A DNA stretch of 25,279 nucleotides from Christensenella sp. UBA1782 (GTDB lineage: Bacteria; Bacillota; Clostridia; Christensenellales; DTU072), in the NCBI GenBank assembly GCA_002315475.1, contig DCGI01000086.1, forward strand, positions 1-25,279, in the 5' to 3' direction. The stretch's first letter is position 1, and the number at the start of each line of letters is the position of its first letter. A program made the position numbers and the translations under genes. The notes beneath the pieces are model-generated. The model did not search any database. It worked only from the letters and a program-made list of their open reading frames with translations, and had not been told where the DNA came from. Shown here piece by piece: positions 7,394 through 16,139 of this stretch.

Positions 7394-10300
7394 TTATGCA
7401 AGTTTCATTTTAATAACCAATTTATGTCCGCCGATTTCGGCTTCCTTAACGACGGCTCCGTCCAAATCCTTTTCTAAGGCGGTCGCTAAAATATCCGCCT
7501 TAATCCGCTCGGCGTACTCTTGAACGGCAGCCATACCTTCTTCATCGGTGGAAACGGATACCACGATGCGCTGTTCTACGGCATATCCGGCGTCGTCCTT
7601 TCGCATCACCTGTACGGTACGAATCAACTCCCGAATGAAGCCTTCTTTGAGCAGTTCGGCATCCAAAACGGTATCCAACGCCAACGTGAACTTTCCTTGT
7701 TCGCTTTCTACGATGAAACCGGTCTTCGGACGGTCATGCTTGTCAAAAAGCTCTCTGCCGAGATTCTCGAAAGAACCTACGGAAACGGAACCGTTTTCAT
7801 ACATTTCGGCAAGGCGAGCCATACCGGCGGCGTCCAAACCGTCAACGGCGACTTTCAAACCCTGCGCTTCTTTCTTTAACTGTTGTCCCGCAATGCGGAA
7901 GTTTACGGTAAAGTACGCCTCGTTGAATTCGGAACCGTTTTGCGAAAAGCGGATTTCTTTTACGTTCAGTTCGTCCCGAATGACCGAGAGCAAAGGCGTA
8001 ACGGTGCCTTCCACGTTTTCCCCTTGAATGTACAAGACGCGAAGCGGTTGCTTAATCTTTAATTGCGAAGTGTTCCGCATCCGCAAACCGCAAGCAATCA
8101 CGTTCCGAGCCATATCGGTCTCCGCAAGAATGTTGCCGAAATCGGGAATGGCAATCGGGGTAGGATATTTCGTAAGGTGTACACTGACGGGAGCGTCCTT
8201 TTCCAACGCGCGAACGGTGTTTTGATAGATATGTTCGGTTAAGAACGGAATAATCGGCGCCATGATGCCGAGCGTCGCTTTGATGGCTTGATACAGACAC
8301 CAATAGGCGTTCATCTGGTCTTCTTTGTCGACGGACTTCCAAAAACGTTTACGGTTGATACGAATATACCAGTTACTGACTTCGTCGCAAAAACTCTCGA
8401 ATTCTTTGGTGACGGCAGAGGTACGGAAAGCTTCCATCGATTCGGTAGCCGTCTTGATAAAGGCGTTCGTCCGAGCAAGTAACCACTTATCGCTGTGTGC
8501 AAGTTTGGTAAAGTCGGGCGTAAACCCGTCCAATTCGGGATTATCCAAGCCGGCGTACAGATTGAAGAACACATAGGTATTCCAAAAAGAAAGTATCTTT
8601 CTGCGGGCTTCTTCGGTCAAATTATAACCGAACCGAACGTCTCCGGTATAGGGTGCGGCGCAGTACAAATACCGAGCGGGATCGGCACCCATCTTTTCGG
8701 CGGCTTCGTCGAATTTTATCATATATCCCGACTTATGGAACTTATCGCCGTTTTCCTGCACGACGGAGGAGTGCGTAACCACCCGTTCGTACGGTGCTTT
8801 TCCGGTCAGTACCACGCTCATGAATAATTGCGAATAGAACCACAGACGAATCTGCTCTTTCATTTCGATAACCACTTCGCTCGGGAAATTCTTCTTAAAG
8901 TATTCGGGATCGGAGAAATATTTTTTGGTGGAGAACGGCGTAATACCGGCATCCAACCAGCAATCTCCGACTTCGGGAATTCTTTCCACCGGTTCACCGC
9001 ATTCGGGACAACGAATCTTAATCTTGTCGATATACGGACGATGCAAGTGCGGAACCCCTTCCAAAGAGTGATTTTCGGACAACTCCATCAATTCTTCCTT
9101 GCTGCCCACGACCGTCAGACGACCGCATTTTTTGCAGGGATAGAAAGGAAGGGGCAATCCGTAAAAACGCTTCCGAGAAATATTCCAGTCGCCCATGTTG
9201 GTCAACCAGTCTTCCATACGTTTTCCCGCATAATCGGGTTCCCATTTGACCGTTTTGGATGCCGCAATCAAGTCGGGCTTCAAACTCTCGGTAGCGATAC
9301 TCCACTCGTCGACGAGCTTAAACACGACGTCGTGTTTGCACCGCCAACAATGGGGATAGCTGTGGGTGATAGGCTCGGTCTTATATAAAGTACCCCGTTC
9401 GGTCATGATACGCACCACCGTATCGAGGGCTTCGTTCGTCGCCTTTCCGGATAGCTCTCCGAACCCTTCCAAAATGATGCCGTTATCGTCAATCGGACAG
9501 ATGGCGGGGAGATTTTCTCTCTTGCCTAAGTCGAAGTCTTCGGCACCGCAACCGGGAGCGATATGCACCACGCCCACCCCTTCTACGGCGTCGACGTCTT
9601 CCCATGCCACGATTCTGTGCGGGAAGTTTTGGCAGGCGAATTCGGGGAATACGGTAGTGTATTCTTTGCCGATCAATTCGGCACCCTTAAATTCTTTAAG
9701 AACCGTTTCTATGTCCCCTTTCAAACGTCCCAAAGCCGACTTCCCGATGATGACGGGTTTTTCACTCGACTTGACTTTCACCGATAAATAATCAATATCG
9801 GGATTGACGGCGAGCGCCACGTTGCTGGTCAACGTCCAAGGCGTGGTCGTCCAAAACAAAATATCGGCGGTTCCGTCCCGTAAAGGCAGTTTTCCGTAAA
9901 TGGAGGTATGCGTCACGTCGCTGTAACTTCCGCTCATTTCGTGTTCGGAAAGGGAGGTTCCGCATCTCGGACACCAAGGCATGGGACGGTGACTGCGGAC
10001 GAGCAGTCCTCTGTCGTGACAGACTTTCAAGAAGTGCCAAATCGACGTGATGTTCAAATCGGTATTGGTGAAATAACTGTTATCCCAATCCATCCATTGT
10101 CCCAATCTCTTACTCTGTTCGGTAATGACGCCCGAGTATTTCCGTACGCGCGCCATACAACGCTCGGTAAAATTATCCATACCGAATTCCATAATGCCGC
10201 GTTTGTCTTTCGTACCGATTTCTTTTTCGGTTTCCACTTCCACCCAAAGCCCTTGCGAATCGAAGCCGTTTTGATACTGACAGCTTTTCCCCTTCATGGC

Positions 10301-10513
10301 GTTGTATCGAATGAAGCAGTCTTTGAGGGTTCTACCCCAAGCGTGGTGAATACCCATAGCGTTATTCGCCGTAATCGGTCCGTCCAAAAACCGGAAACGT
10401 TCTCCGTTCTTGTTTTGTTCGACCAATTTTTCAAAGCATTTTTGTTCTTCCCAAAATTGCATGACCTCGTGTTCGAGGGCAATAAAATCGGGAGTCGGAT
10501 TTTCCTTTTTCAT
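7394..10513 (-). CDS. ileS: Isoleucyl-tRNA synthetase, divergent (KFHKS form)
   Basis: A 1039-residue class I synthetase that charges tRNA-Ile in the cytoplasm. Seen: the HIGH-equivalent GIHHAWGR (54-61) followed by YQNGFDSQGLWVEVE, the editing-domain WTTTPWT (221-227) and GVVHIAPGCGAEDF (314-327), DWNISRKRFYG (442-452), and the KMSKS-equivalent GDKFHKSGYMIKF (589-601). Cys pairs at 181/184, 389/392, 460/463 and 502/505 look like zinc ribbons. The tRNA-binding helical domain follows. The HHAWGR and xHKS signatures put it in a divergent 'class I tRNA ligase' branch and not the standard bacterial IleRS; a second, canonical copy elsewhere is possible. GAGGAAAG precedes ATG 10513. The 25-base gap to the upstream lipoprotein gene holds no T-box leader, which is unusual for a Bacillota synthetase. 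Confidence 0.93.
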   Translation of the reverse strand: MKKENPTPDFIALEHEVMQFWEEQKCFEKLVEQNKNGERFRFLDGPITANNAMGIHHAWGRTLKDCFIRYNAMKGKSCQYQNGFDSQGLWVEVETEKEIGTKDKRGIMEFGMDNFTERCMARVRKYSGVITEQSKRLGQWMDWDNSYFTNTDLNITSIWHFLKVCHDRGLLVRSHRPMPWCPRCGTSLSEHEMSGSYSDVTHTSIYGKLPLRDGTADILFWTTTPWTLTSNVALAVNPDIDYLSVKVKSSEKPVIIGKSALGRLKGDIETVLKEFKGAELIGKEYTTVFPEFACQNFPHRIVAWEDVDAVEGVGVVHIAPGCGAEDFDLGKRENLPAICPIDDNGIILEGFGELSGKATNEALDTVVRIMTERGTLYKTEPITHSYPHCWRCKHDVVFKLVDEWSIATESLKPDLIAASKTVKWEPDYAGKRMEDWLTNMGDWNISRKRFYGLPLPFYPCKKCGRLTVVGSKEELMELSENHSLEGVPHLHRPYIDKIKIRCPECGEPVERIPEVGDCWLDAGITPFSTKKYFSDPEYFKKNFPSEVVIEMKEQIRLWFYSQLFMSVVLTGKAPYERVVTHSSVVQENGDKFHKSGYMIKFDEAAEKMGADPARYLYCAAPYTGDVRFGYNLTEEARRKILSFWNTYVFFNLYAGLDNPELDGFTPDFTKLAHSDKWLLARTNAFIKTATESMEAFRTSAVTKEFESFCDEVSNWYIRINRKRFWKSVDKEDQMNAYWCLYQAIKATLGIMAPIIPFLTEHIYQNTVRALEKDAPVSVHLTKYPTPIAIPDFGNILAETDMARNVIACGLRMRNTSQLKIKQPLRVLYIQGENVEGTVTPLLSVIRDELNVKEIRFSQNGSEFNEAYFTVNFRIAGQQLKKEAQGLKVAVDGLDAAGMARLAEMYENGSVSVGSFENLGRELFDKHDRPKTGFIVESEQGKFTLALDTVLDAELLKEGFIRELIRTVQVMRKDDAGYAVEQRIVVSVSTDEEGMAAVQEYAERIKADILATALEKDLDGAVVKEAEIGGHKLVIKMKLA

Positions 10514-10538
10514 ACTCTTTCCTCACAAATTTTATTTT

Positions 10539-12290
10539 TTATTTCTTTATCCACAAAATATATTTTTCGTCGCCGTACGTTTCACGGTAATCGGGCGAAG
10601 GACAACGGTAACGGTTTTCTCCCCCCGTCTTAGAGCGCAAATACGACAAATTCCCGACGGTGACGTCTTCTTGCACCCAAAAACAGAATTGACTGTTCCA
10701 AAGGAACAAGTCGGTGTCGTTCGTCTGCACGTTACATACCCACGTACTGTCCGCATACACGTTCGTCAGTCCCGAACATAAATAGAACGCATGGGTACCT
10801 ACCAAAGTAATTTCGGCAGGCAAATACAGCGTTTCCACGCCCGAACAACCCTGAAACGCCCGCATACCGATTTCCGTCAAACCCTTCGGTAATACCAACG
10901 TTTTCAAACCGTTACAACCGTAAAACGCCTCGCTTTCGATACGCTCCAGATTTCCTTGCAGAAAAACGAAGTCCGTCATTGCCATACAGTTTTGAAAGGC
11001 GTTCGCCGACAAAACCCGAACCCCTTTCGGCAAGTAAAAGGCATTTAACAGTTTGCATCCGTAAAAAGCGTATTTCCCGATGGCGGTGAGCTTGCTTGCC
11101 GCAGCTCCCTCTTCCGCCGTACCGATTTCGGCGGAAAAATCGCAGAACGCAAAGGAGTGCATCGCACCGTTTTCGTAAAAAGCGTAATCGGATATTTCGG
11201 TAATCTCGATGGAAAGCCAAACGGAAATTTTGGTTTCTTCCGTCCCTCTGTCCCTGAAATCGGCAAAAGCGTACGGGGGTATCGTACCGCCCGTCACGTT
11301 TATATCGGATAAATCGGCGGGCATGGCATAATAGTAGGTCTTTTCTCCGTCCGTATAACTCTGTGCGTATTCGCTTTCTTCGCACGCCGAAAACAGACTG
11401 CAAAACACGCCGTACCTGCCCGTTCGGTTTTCGGTACCGACAAAAGGCAACGTGATTTCTCTCAACCGTTCGCAACCTGCCAACGCGCCCTCGCCGATAT
11501 AAGTAACCGTAGCGGGGAAGGAAAGGGATTCCAAATCGGTACACCCTTCAAAGGCATATTTCCCGACCGAAGTAACGCCGCTCGGCAAATCGGCCTTTTG
11601 TAAAGAAGAAGCATTCCGGAAAGTTCCTTCTCCGATACCGACCAAACCCTCTTTTACCACAATGGCGGATAGGTTTTCGGCACCGTCGAAAAGCTCTTTT
11701 CCCAACGTTATGTTATTACCTTGTACGGTAACGGTGGTGACGTTGTTCCGCATATCCTCCCAACGTACCGTCTTGGTCGCGCTGCCGACCTTTATCGAAA
11801 TATCGGCGGGAGCACTTATCTCGCCCGAGCCGCCGATTTGCACGGTAAAGCGCATGGCATCGTCATCCCAATACGGCGAATCGGGATTGACGAGTACCAA
11901 CTCGTTCAACATGCCCGTCCCAAAATAAAAATCCGCCGAAGCGCTCCCCTCTCGGAAGGAAAAGACCGGCGGTTCGACGGCACCGCAGTTGCGACAAACG
12001 TTGTTGACGTAATAGTGATTTCCCGTAGGCGAAATGGTTTCTCGCTTTTCCTCGCCGCACTCTTTGCAGCGATAAAGGGTATACCCCGCCGTCGAACAGG
12101 TAGCCGCCCGTCCGCCGTCAATCACTTCTTCGAACAGTCTTTTATTCGTGACGTGCGCACAAACCTTTTCAATCGGTTCTTCGTCATTGGGATCGTCTTC
12201 TTCGTTCGGCGAGCATCCGCCGAGCAAGGACAAAAAGACGAAAAGACAAAGGGAAACAAGAAAAAACTTTTTCAAGCGACCTGTTTGCAT
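10539..12290 (-). CDS. BspA-like leucine-rich-repeat surface lipoprotein
   Basis: A 583-residue protein with a lipoprotein signal peptide: MQTGRLKKFF, a hydrophobic stretch, then the lipobox LLGGC with lipidated Cys26. An acidic linker follows. Next comes a Cys-rich segment of the 'atC...Gy..y.C..CG' type (CSTAGYTLYRCKECGEE, then NVCRNCGAVE). From about residue 220 onward LRR_5/BspA repeats run to near the C-terminus (GTFRNASSL, KYAFEGCTDLESLSFP, GALAGCERLREITLP, YAFYGCKLLNAFYLP, AFQGCSGVETLYLP). BspA repeats usually mediate binding to host or microbial surfaces. The start at 12290 has GGGAGGAAG upstream, and the promoter at 12324-12352 rules out the in-frame start at 12365. The IleRS gene begins 25 bases downstream with no terminator between. 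Confidence 0.92.
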   Translation of the reverse strand: MQTGRLKKFFLVSLCLFVFLSLLGGCSPNEEDDPNDEEPIEKVCAHVTNKRLFEEVIDGGRAATCSTAGYTLYRCKECGEEKRETISPTGNHYYVNNVCRNCGAVEPPVFSFREGSASADFYFGTGMLNELVLVNPDSPYWDDDAMRFTVQIGGSGEISAPADISIKVGSATKTVRWEDMRNNVTTVTVQGNNITLGKELFDGAENLSAIVVKEGLVGIGEGTFRNASSLQKADLPSGVTSVGKYAFEGCTDLESLSFPATVTYIGEGALAGCERLREITLPFVGTENRTGRYGVFCSLFSACEESEYAQSYTDGEKTYYYAMPADLSDINVTGGTIPPYAFADFRDRGTEETKISVWLSIEITEISDYAFYENGAMHSFAFCDFSAEIGTAEEGAAASKLTAIGKYAFYGCKLLNAFYLPKGVRVLSANAFQNCMAMTDFVFLQGNLERIESEAFYGCNGLKTLVLPKGLTEIGMRAFQGCSGVETLYLPAEITLVGTHAFYLCSGLTNVYADSTWVCNVQTNDTDLFLWNSQFCFWVQEDVTVGNLSYLRSKTGGENRYRCPSPDYRETYGDEKYILWIKK

Positions 12291-12323
12291 ACTTCCTCCC
12301 GATATTTTACGAAAATATAATAT

Positions 12324-12352
12324 ATTATATAATAATAACGACCGCTTGTCAA
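12324..12352 (-). promoter_or_regulatory. Consensus sigma-A promoter of the LRR-ileS-yqeY-mnmG unit
   Basis: On the minus strand TTGACA (12352-12347) and TATAAT (12329-12324) are perfect consensus boxes with a 17-base spacer. The predicted start of transcription near 12317 leaves a short leader before ATG 12290. Confidence 0.92.
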
Positions 12353-12641
12353 ACTCTTTTTTCAAAGCCGCCGACCTTCTCTTTTTTTACCTCGCTCCGA
12401 TAAAAAAGAACGGAACGAAAAGCACCTTTCCTAACCGAGAAACCTTGCCCCCGCATCCTAAAAAGCCGATACGTTTTTTTGCTTTTTTCCTAAAAAATCG
12501 GTAATGACGTTCCTTGCGAAAAAACAGGATTTTCCCTCCGAAAATCACAACATCTCCGGAACGCACTCTGCAACAAAACCCACCGAAAAAAACAAGTCGG
12601 GTAGGTGGGCGGGCGGATAAAAACCAATCCGAACGAATACG

Positions 12642-12674
12642 AAAAAAGGCGATTTCGGGTATCCGAAATCGCCT
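12642..12674 (-). terminator. Rho-independent terminator of the acyl-CoA/AMP ligase gene
   Basis: AGGCGATTTCGG (12647-12658) and CCGAAATCGCCT (12663-12674) form a perfect 12-bp stem with a 4-base loop. On the minus strand it is followed by a T6 run, about 30 bases after the ligase stop. Confidence 0.95.
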
Positions 12675-12702
12675 TCATCGTCTTCTAAACGACTGTTTTT
12701 CG

Positions 12703-14343
12703 TTAGGAATTGATTTGCGTCTTCACCAAACTTTCTCCGCAGTAGATTTTTCGGAGAAGGGGTTTTTCTATCTTTCCGGTAGGATTTCTCGGCACCTTGG
12801 CAAAGATGATTTTTGCCGGTCTTTTATAACGAGGCAGTGCCTTACAAAATTCGTTAATGGCTTCTTCGGTACAGCTTTCTCCGTCTTTCAATTCTATAAC
12901 GGCGGCGGCGATTTCTCCCAAACGTTTGTCGGGCAAGCCGATGACGGCGACGTCTTTAATCAAAGGATGAGAACGTAAAAAATCTTCAATTTGTACGGGA
13001 TAAAGGTTTTCTCCGCCGGTAATGATGACGTCCTTCTTACGGTCTACCAAATAAATAAAACCGTCTTCGTCTTCCTGTGCCATGTCGCCGGTATAGAGCC
13101 AACCTTCTTCGTCCAACACCTCTTTGGTCGCCTTTTCGTCTTTATAATAACAGGTCATGACGCCGGGGCCTTTGACGGCAAGTTCTCCCACCTCCCCTTT
13201 GGCGACGATATTTCTGTGTTCGTCCACGATTTTTATTTCCCAACCGTAACCGGGTATGCCGATGGCACCCACCTTTTCGGTGTTGCCCAATCCGAGATGC
13301 ACGCATCCCGGCCCTATGGACTCGCTCAAGCCGTAGTTGGTGTCGTAGTCGTGGTGCGGAAAAATCGCCTTCCAACGACGAATCAAACTCGGCGGTACGG
13401 GTTGCGCTCCTATGTGCATCAAACGCCATTGGTCGAGTTTATAATCGGATAACTTGACGTCCCCTCTGTCAATGGCGTCCAAAATATCCTGTGCCCAAGG
13501 TACCAACAGCCAAACGATGGTACATTCTTCTTGAGATACCGCTTCCAAAATCGTTCTCGGTTTCGTTCCTTTCAAAAGAACCGCTTTGCTCCCCGAAATC
13601 AAACTGCCGAACCAGTGCATTTTGGCGCCGGTGTGATATAGCGGCGGGATGCAAAGGAATACGTCGTCTTTGGTTTGTTTATGGTGATTTTGTTCCACCC
13701 TCGCACTGTGCAACAAACTGCGATGTTTGTGCAAAATGGCTTTGGGAAATCCCGTCGTACCCGACGAGAAATAGACGGCGGCAAAATCCTCCTCGGTCAA
13801 CTCGATGCCTTGCGGCTTTCGGCTCGACTGATTGGCGGCGAGATGAATATAGTTTTCGGCGAAGGCGGGACAGTTATCCCCCACGAAAAAGAGTTCTCGC
13901 ACCCGACTGATATCCCCTTCGATTTCTTCCATTCTCGTAATAAATTCGGGGCCGAAGAAAAGCATATCGATATCGGCAAGACCGACGCAATAGCGGATTT
14001 CGTCGGCGGCATACCGGAAGTTCAGCGGCACCGCCAAAGCACCCGTTTTCAAAATACCGAAATAGATAGGCAACCATTCCAAACAGTTCATCAACAAGAT
14101 GCCCACCTTTTCGCCCTTCTTGACGCCTTTCTTTAACAAAAGATTGGCGCAGCGGTTGGCTTTTTCGTCAAACACGCTCCAGGAGATTTCTCTGCGATAA
14201 CATCCCGCACCCGACGTACCTTCCACCAAGCTGTATTCTTTCCAATTCCGTTTCTTTTCCAAAATATCGGGGTTTAACTCCACCAAAGCGGTATCGTTTC
14301 CGTATAACTCCGCATTTCTTTCCAACAAATCCGTTAATATCAT
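12703..14343 (-). CDS. Acyl-CoA synthetase / AMP-dependent ligase
   Basis: A 546-residue member of the class I adenylate-forming (ANL) superfamily, which activates a carboxylic acid with ATP and normally transfers it to CoA. Motifs: the P-loop-like SSGTTGFPK (193-201), YGLSES (337-342), LYTGDMAQEDEDGFIYLVDR (from 416) with the ATP-ribose Asp, the hinge IITGGENLYPVQIE, and the catalytic Lys in NPTGKIEKPLLRK (K524). It resembles medium/long-chain fatty-acid or crotonobetaine-type ligases; the substrate is not readable. A roughly 30-residue insertion (NPDILEKKRNWKEY and following) sits near the N-terminus. ATG 14343 is used because AAGGACG lies upstream and the protein then begins in the usual way. 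An in-frame start at 14394 would lie across the probable -10 box. It is transcribed alone, divergent from the GH-A-like gene. Confidence 0.92.
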   Translation of the reverse strand: MILTDLLERNAELYGNDTALVELNPDILEKKRNWKEYSLVEGTSGAGCYRREISWSVFDEKANRCANLLLKKGVKKGEKVGILLMNCLEWLPIYFGILKTGALAVPLNFRYAADEIRYCVGLADIDMLFFGPEFITRMEEIEGDISRVRELFFVGDNCPAFAENYIHLAANQSSRKPQGIELTEEDFAAVYFSSGTTGFPKAILHKHRSLLHSARVEQNHHKQTKDDVFLCIPPLYHTGAKMHWFGSLISGSKAVLLKGTKPRTILEAVSQEECTIVWLLVPWAQDILDAIDRGDVKLSDYKLDQWRLMHIGAQPVPPSLIRRWKAIFPHHDYDTNYGLSESIGPGCVHLGLGNTEKVGAIGIPGYGWEIKIVDEHRNIVAKGEVGELAVKGPGVMTCYYKDEKATKEVLDEEGWLYTGDMAQEDEDGFIYLVDRKKDVIITGGENLYPVQIEDFLRSHPLIKDVAVIGLPDKRLGEIAAAVIELKDGESCTEEAINEFCKALPRYKRPAKIIFAKVPRNPTGKIEKPLLRKIYCGESLVKTQINS

Positions 14344-14384
14344 GGTTCTTTTCGTCCTTATTGTTTTTGTCGATAGTACTTGCC

Positions 14385-14413
14385 ATGATACCATAGTTTC
14401 CGAAGAATGTAAA
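14385..14413 (-). promoter_or_regulatory. Probable promoter of the acyl-CoA/AMP ligase gene
   Basis: On the minus strand TTTACA (14413-14408) and TATCAT (14390-14385) have a 17-base spacer and lie 42 bases upstream of ATG 14343. Confidence 0.7.
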
Positions 14414-14501
14414 CCGTCTGCAATTTTTTTTGGTTTTTTTTTGCAAATTCGTCGAAATTTCGGTTTAGCCGGGCAAGCAAGCCTCTGCTTCGTGCGTTAT
14501 G

Positions 14502-14517
14502 CAAACGAGAACGTTTG
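14502..14517. promoter_or_regulatory. Dyad overlapping the -35 box, candidate operator
   Basis: CAAACG (14502-14507), AGAA, CGTTTG (14512-14517) is a perfect 6-bp dyad that overlaps the -35 box at 14515-14520. CAAACG/CGTTTG half-sites are common in LacI/GalR-family operators, so repression by a sugar-responsive regulator is a reasonable guess. No regulator gene is in the window. Confidence 0.5.
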
Positions 14518-14543
14518 ACAAAAACATGCTATATTGGTATACT
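14515..14543 (+). promoter_or_regulatory. Strong sigma-A promoter of the GH-A-like hydrolase gene
   Basis: TTGACA (14515-14520) and TATACT (14538-14543) with a 17-base spacer. Transcription would begin near 14550, which rules out the in-frame TTG at 14534 as a start. Confidence 0.9.
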
Positions 14544-14575
14544 GTTTATTATTTTATCGGGAGAAAAATTCTTTC

Positions 14576-15940
14576 ATGACCAAAGCCAAAAAACTTTCCG
14601 CAAAACAGAAAGCCTTTCGAGCCGTTCTCATCTTTCTTTCCTGCCTTTTCTTTTTATTCGCATTTTGCTGTACGGGTAAACGCATCGCACGGCTTTACGG
14701 CGTGGGCGGCGTATTGGATTTCGCCGACAGTGCCGTCGTCGGCTTGTTCGGCGATTGTAAAGCCACCGACGAAGTAACCGCATTGAAGCAAAAAACCGGA
14801 GGCATCCTGAAAGGCGTTTGTCATCCGGCACAATACGGCACGAAAGAAATCTTGGAAACCGCCCATATCGAATGGGTAAGAATCGACGCCTACCAAAGCT
14901 TTGATATTTACGAAGAAGACGGTAGTTATTCCCCGCTCTTTGCTTATACCCTCAGCACTTTACAATACCATCAATCGCAGGGGAGCAAAGTCCTTCTCGT
15001 TTTTTCGGCGAATATGCGAGAAGCTTATTACCAATACGGATACGATATTCGTACCGAGGAAGGTACCAAAGCCATTCAAAAAGCGGCAAAAGATTTTATT
15101 CTGGAAGTTCGTGATTACGTCGGTGCCGTTCAGGTCGCCAACGAATGTGACGTAGCAAGATTCAGCGCCCCCTTTACTATAGAAGAATGTGCTAAGTTTA
15201 TCGGCGTGGTTATGGAAACTTTTTATGAATATAAAAAAGACGTCGTAATCGGATACAACGGCACACCCATCAACCTCATCGGGTTGACCGAATGTCTGCA
15301 ACCTTGGATGCGGTACTGCGACTGGGTGGGTATAGACGCCTATCTGGGGTGCTTTGAGCCGCTCAGCAAATCCCTGTCTTTGGTCGACGGTATCGTACGC
15401 GGTGTCTGGAACGCCGCCCACAAACCCGTCATTATTACGGAATACGGCTATATGTCGAGTGGAGAACCGAAAACCAAAGCCGAAAAAGAAGCCGTTTTGA
15501 AGGAATACGGTTTTCATTCGGTACAAGACGCCAAAAACAATATTTGGAAGCTTATCGAACAATTACCGATAACTTTTCAAGAACGAATAGCAAGCGGCGT
15601 CATTGCGTATTCTTCCGACAAAGAACTCGCCGATACGCTGTTTTCGGGCGAACATGAAAAGCATCTGTTTCGGGAGTTGGAAAGCGGTTATTACGTGACG
15701 GGCTACGAGCATACGCCCGAAGGACAAGCCGACTTTTTACGAGACTCCATAGAAATTTTCAAAAAATACGACGTCGTTTGCGGTGCATTTATATACAGCA
15801 TGGTGGATGCGGCAAGTTGCTATTACTGCGGATTCGACGACTGTCCGTTAGAAACGGGTTGGGGACTTCTCAACGCCGACGGCACGCCGAAACCGTCTTA
15901 CTATGCGATACAAAAAGCTTTTGCCGACTGGAACGATTAA
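14576..15940 (+). CDS. Membrane-anchored clan GH-A-like glycoside hydrolase
   Basis: A 454-residue protein. A basic N-terminus and one hydrophobic segment (about 14-34) look like a signal anchor without a good lipobox, so the rest is probably outside the cell. The body reads as a TIM barrel of clan GH-A: VRIDAY (101-106) on an early strand, QVANECDV with the expected acid/base Glu190 after strand 4, DWVGIDAY (249-256), PVIITEYGY with the expected nucleophile Glu289 after strand 7, and a late GAFIYSMVD. Its product line ends GWGLLNADGTPKPSYYAIQK, typical of beta-glycosidases. I cannot name the family (GH5, GH39 and GH53 share this pattern), so the substrate is open. GGGAG lies 13 bases before ATG 14576. 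It is transcribed alone from a strong promoter with a dyad at the -35 box and ends in a clear terminator. Confidence 0.82.
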   Translation: MTKAKKLSAKQKAFRAVLIFLSCLFFLFAFCCTGKRIARLYGVGGVLDFADSAVVGLFGDCKATDEVTALKQKTGGILKGVCHPAQYGTKEILETAHIEWVRIDAYQSFDIYEEDGSYSPLFAYTLSTLQYHQSQGSKVLLVFSANMREAYYQYGYDIRTEEGTKAIQKAAKDFILEVRDYVGAVQVANECDVARFSAPFTIEECAKFIGVVMETFYEYKKDVVIGYNGTPINLIGLTECLQPWMRYCDWVGIDAYLGCFEPLSKSLSLVDGIVRGVWNAAHKPVIITEYGYMSSGEPKTKAEKEAVLKEYGFHSVQDAKNNIWKLIEQLPITFQERIASGVIAYSSDKELADTLFSGEHEKHLFRELESGYYVTGYEHTPEGQADFLRDSIEIFKKYDVVCGAFIYSMVDAASCYYCGFDDCPLETGWGLLNADGTPKPSYYAIQKAFADWND

Positions 15941-16009
15941 AAAGAATCGGCATCGGTTTTTCAAGCAATACAGGGTGCTTTTTGCACCCTTTTTTCATAC
16001 CGATTCTTT
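15941..16009 (+). terminator. Rho-independent terminator nested in a larger inverted repeat
   Basis: GGGTGC (15973-15978), a T5 loop and GCACCC (15984-15989) are followed by T6. Around it, AAAGAATCGG (15941-15950) and CCGATTCTTT (16000-16009) form an outer perfect 10-bp repeat starting right at the stop codon of the hydrolase gene. Confidence 0.93.
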
Positions 16010-16057
16010 ATCGAAAACCTTGCACAAGAAATTTTTTGAATTTTTTTTTCTATCCGT

Positions 16058-16086
16058 TTGACAAGAGAAAAGAATGTATATAAACT
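16058..16086 (+). promoter_or_regulatory. Probable promoter of the gdhA unit
   Basis: TTGACA (16058-16063) with TAAACT (16081-16086) after 17 bases. The -10 box is imperfect; TATAAA two bases upstream is an alternative with a 15-base spacer. Confidence 0.72.
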
Positions 16087-16097
16087 ATAAGGCAAAT

Positions 16098-16120
16098 TGA
16101 TACCGTAGACTAAGGTATCA
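16098..16120. promoter_or_regulatory. Dyad in the gdhA leader
   Basis: TGATACC (16098-16104) and GGTATCA (16114-16120) are perfect 7-bp half-sites with a 9-base centre, just downstream of the predicted transcription start and directly before AGAAAGGAG, the ribosome site. It could be a repressor operator or an RNA hairpin. Confidence 0.5.
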
Positions 16121-16139
16121 AGAAAGGAGATATATTTTT

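Larger units (their letters stand above)
12291..12702. other. 412-base intergenic region
   Basis: No credible gene. It holds the lipoprotein promoter near its left end and the ligase terminator near its right end. The middle (12366-12600) is low-complexity with A- and T-runs and a loose CCCACC/GGTGGG inverted repeat (around 12575-12609) with a long loop; I assign it no function. Confidence 0.7.

Noticed and set aside
10514..10538. Possible T-box riboswitch before ileS
   Set aside because: Only 25 bases separate ileS from the upstream gene, and no T-box sequence or terminator hairpin is present.
12291..12365. Upstream in-frame start at 12365 for the LRR lipoprotein
   Set aside because: It lies upstream of the consensus promoter; the start at 12290 gives a proper lipoprotein signal and has GGGAGG.
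14534..14575. Upstream in-frame TTG start for the GH-A-like gene
   Set aside because: It falls inside the promoter, before the predicted start of transcription.
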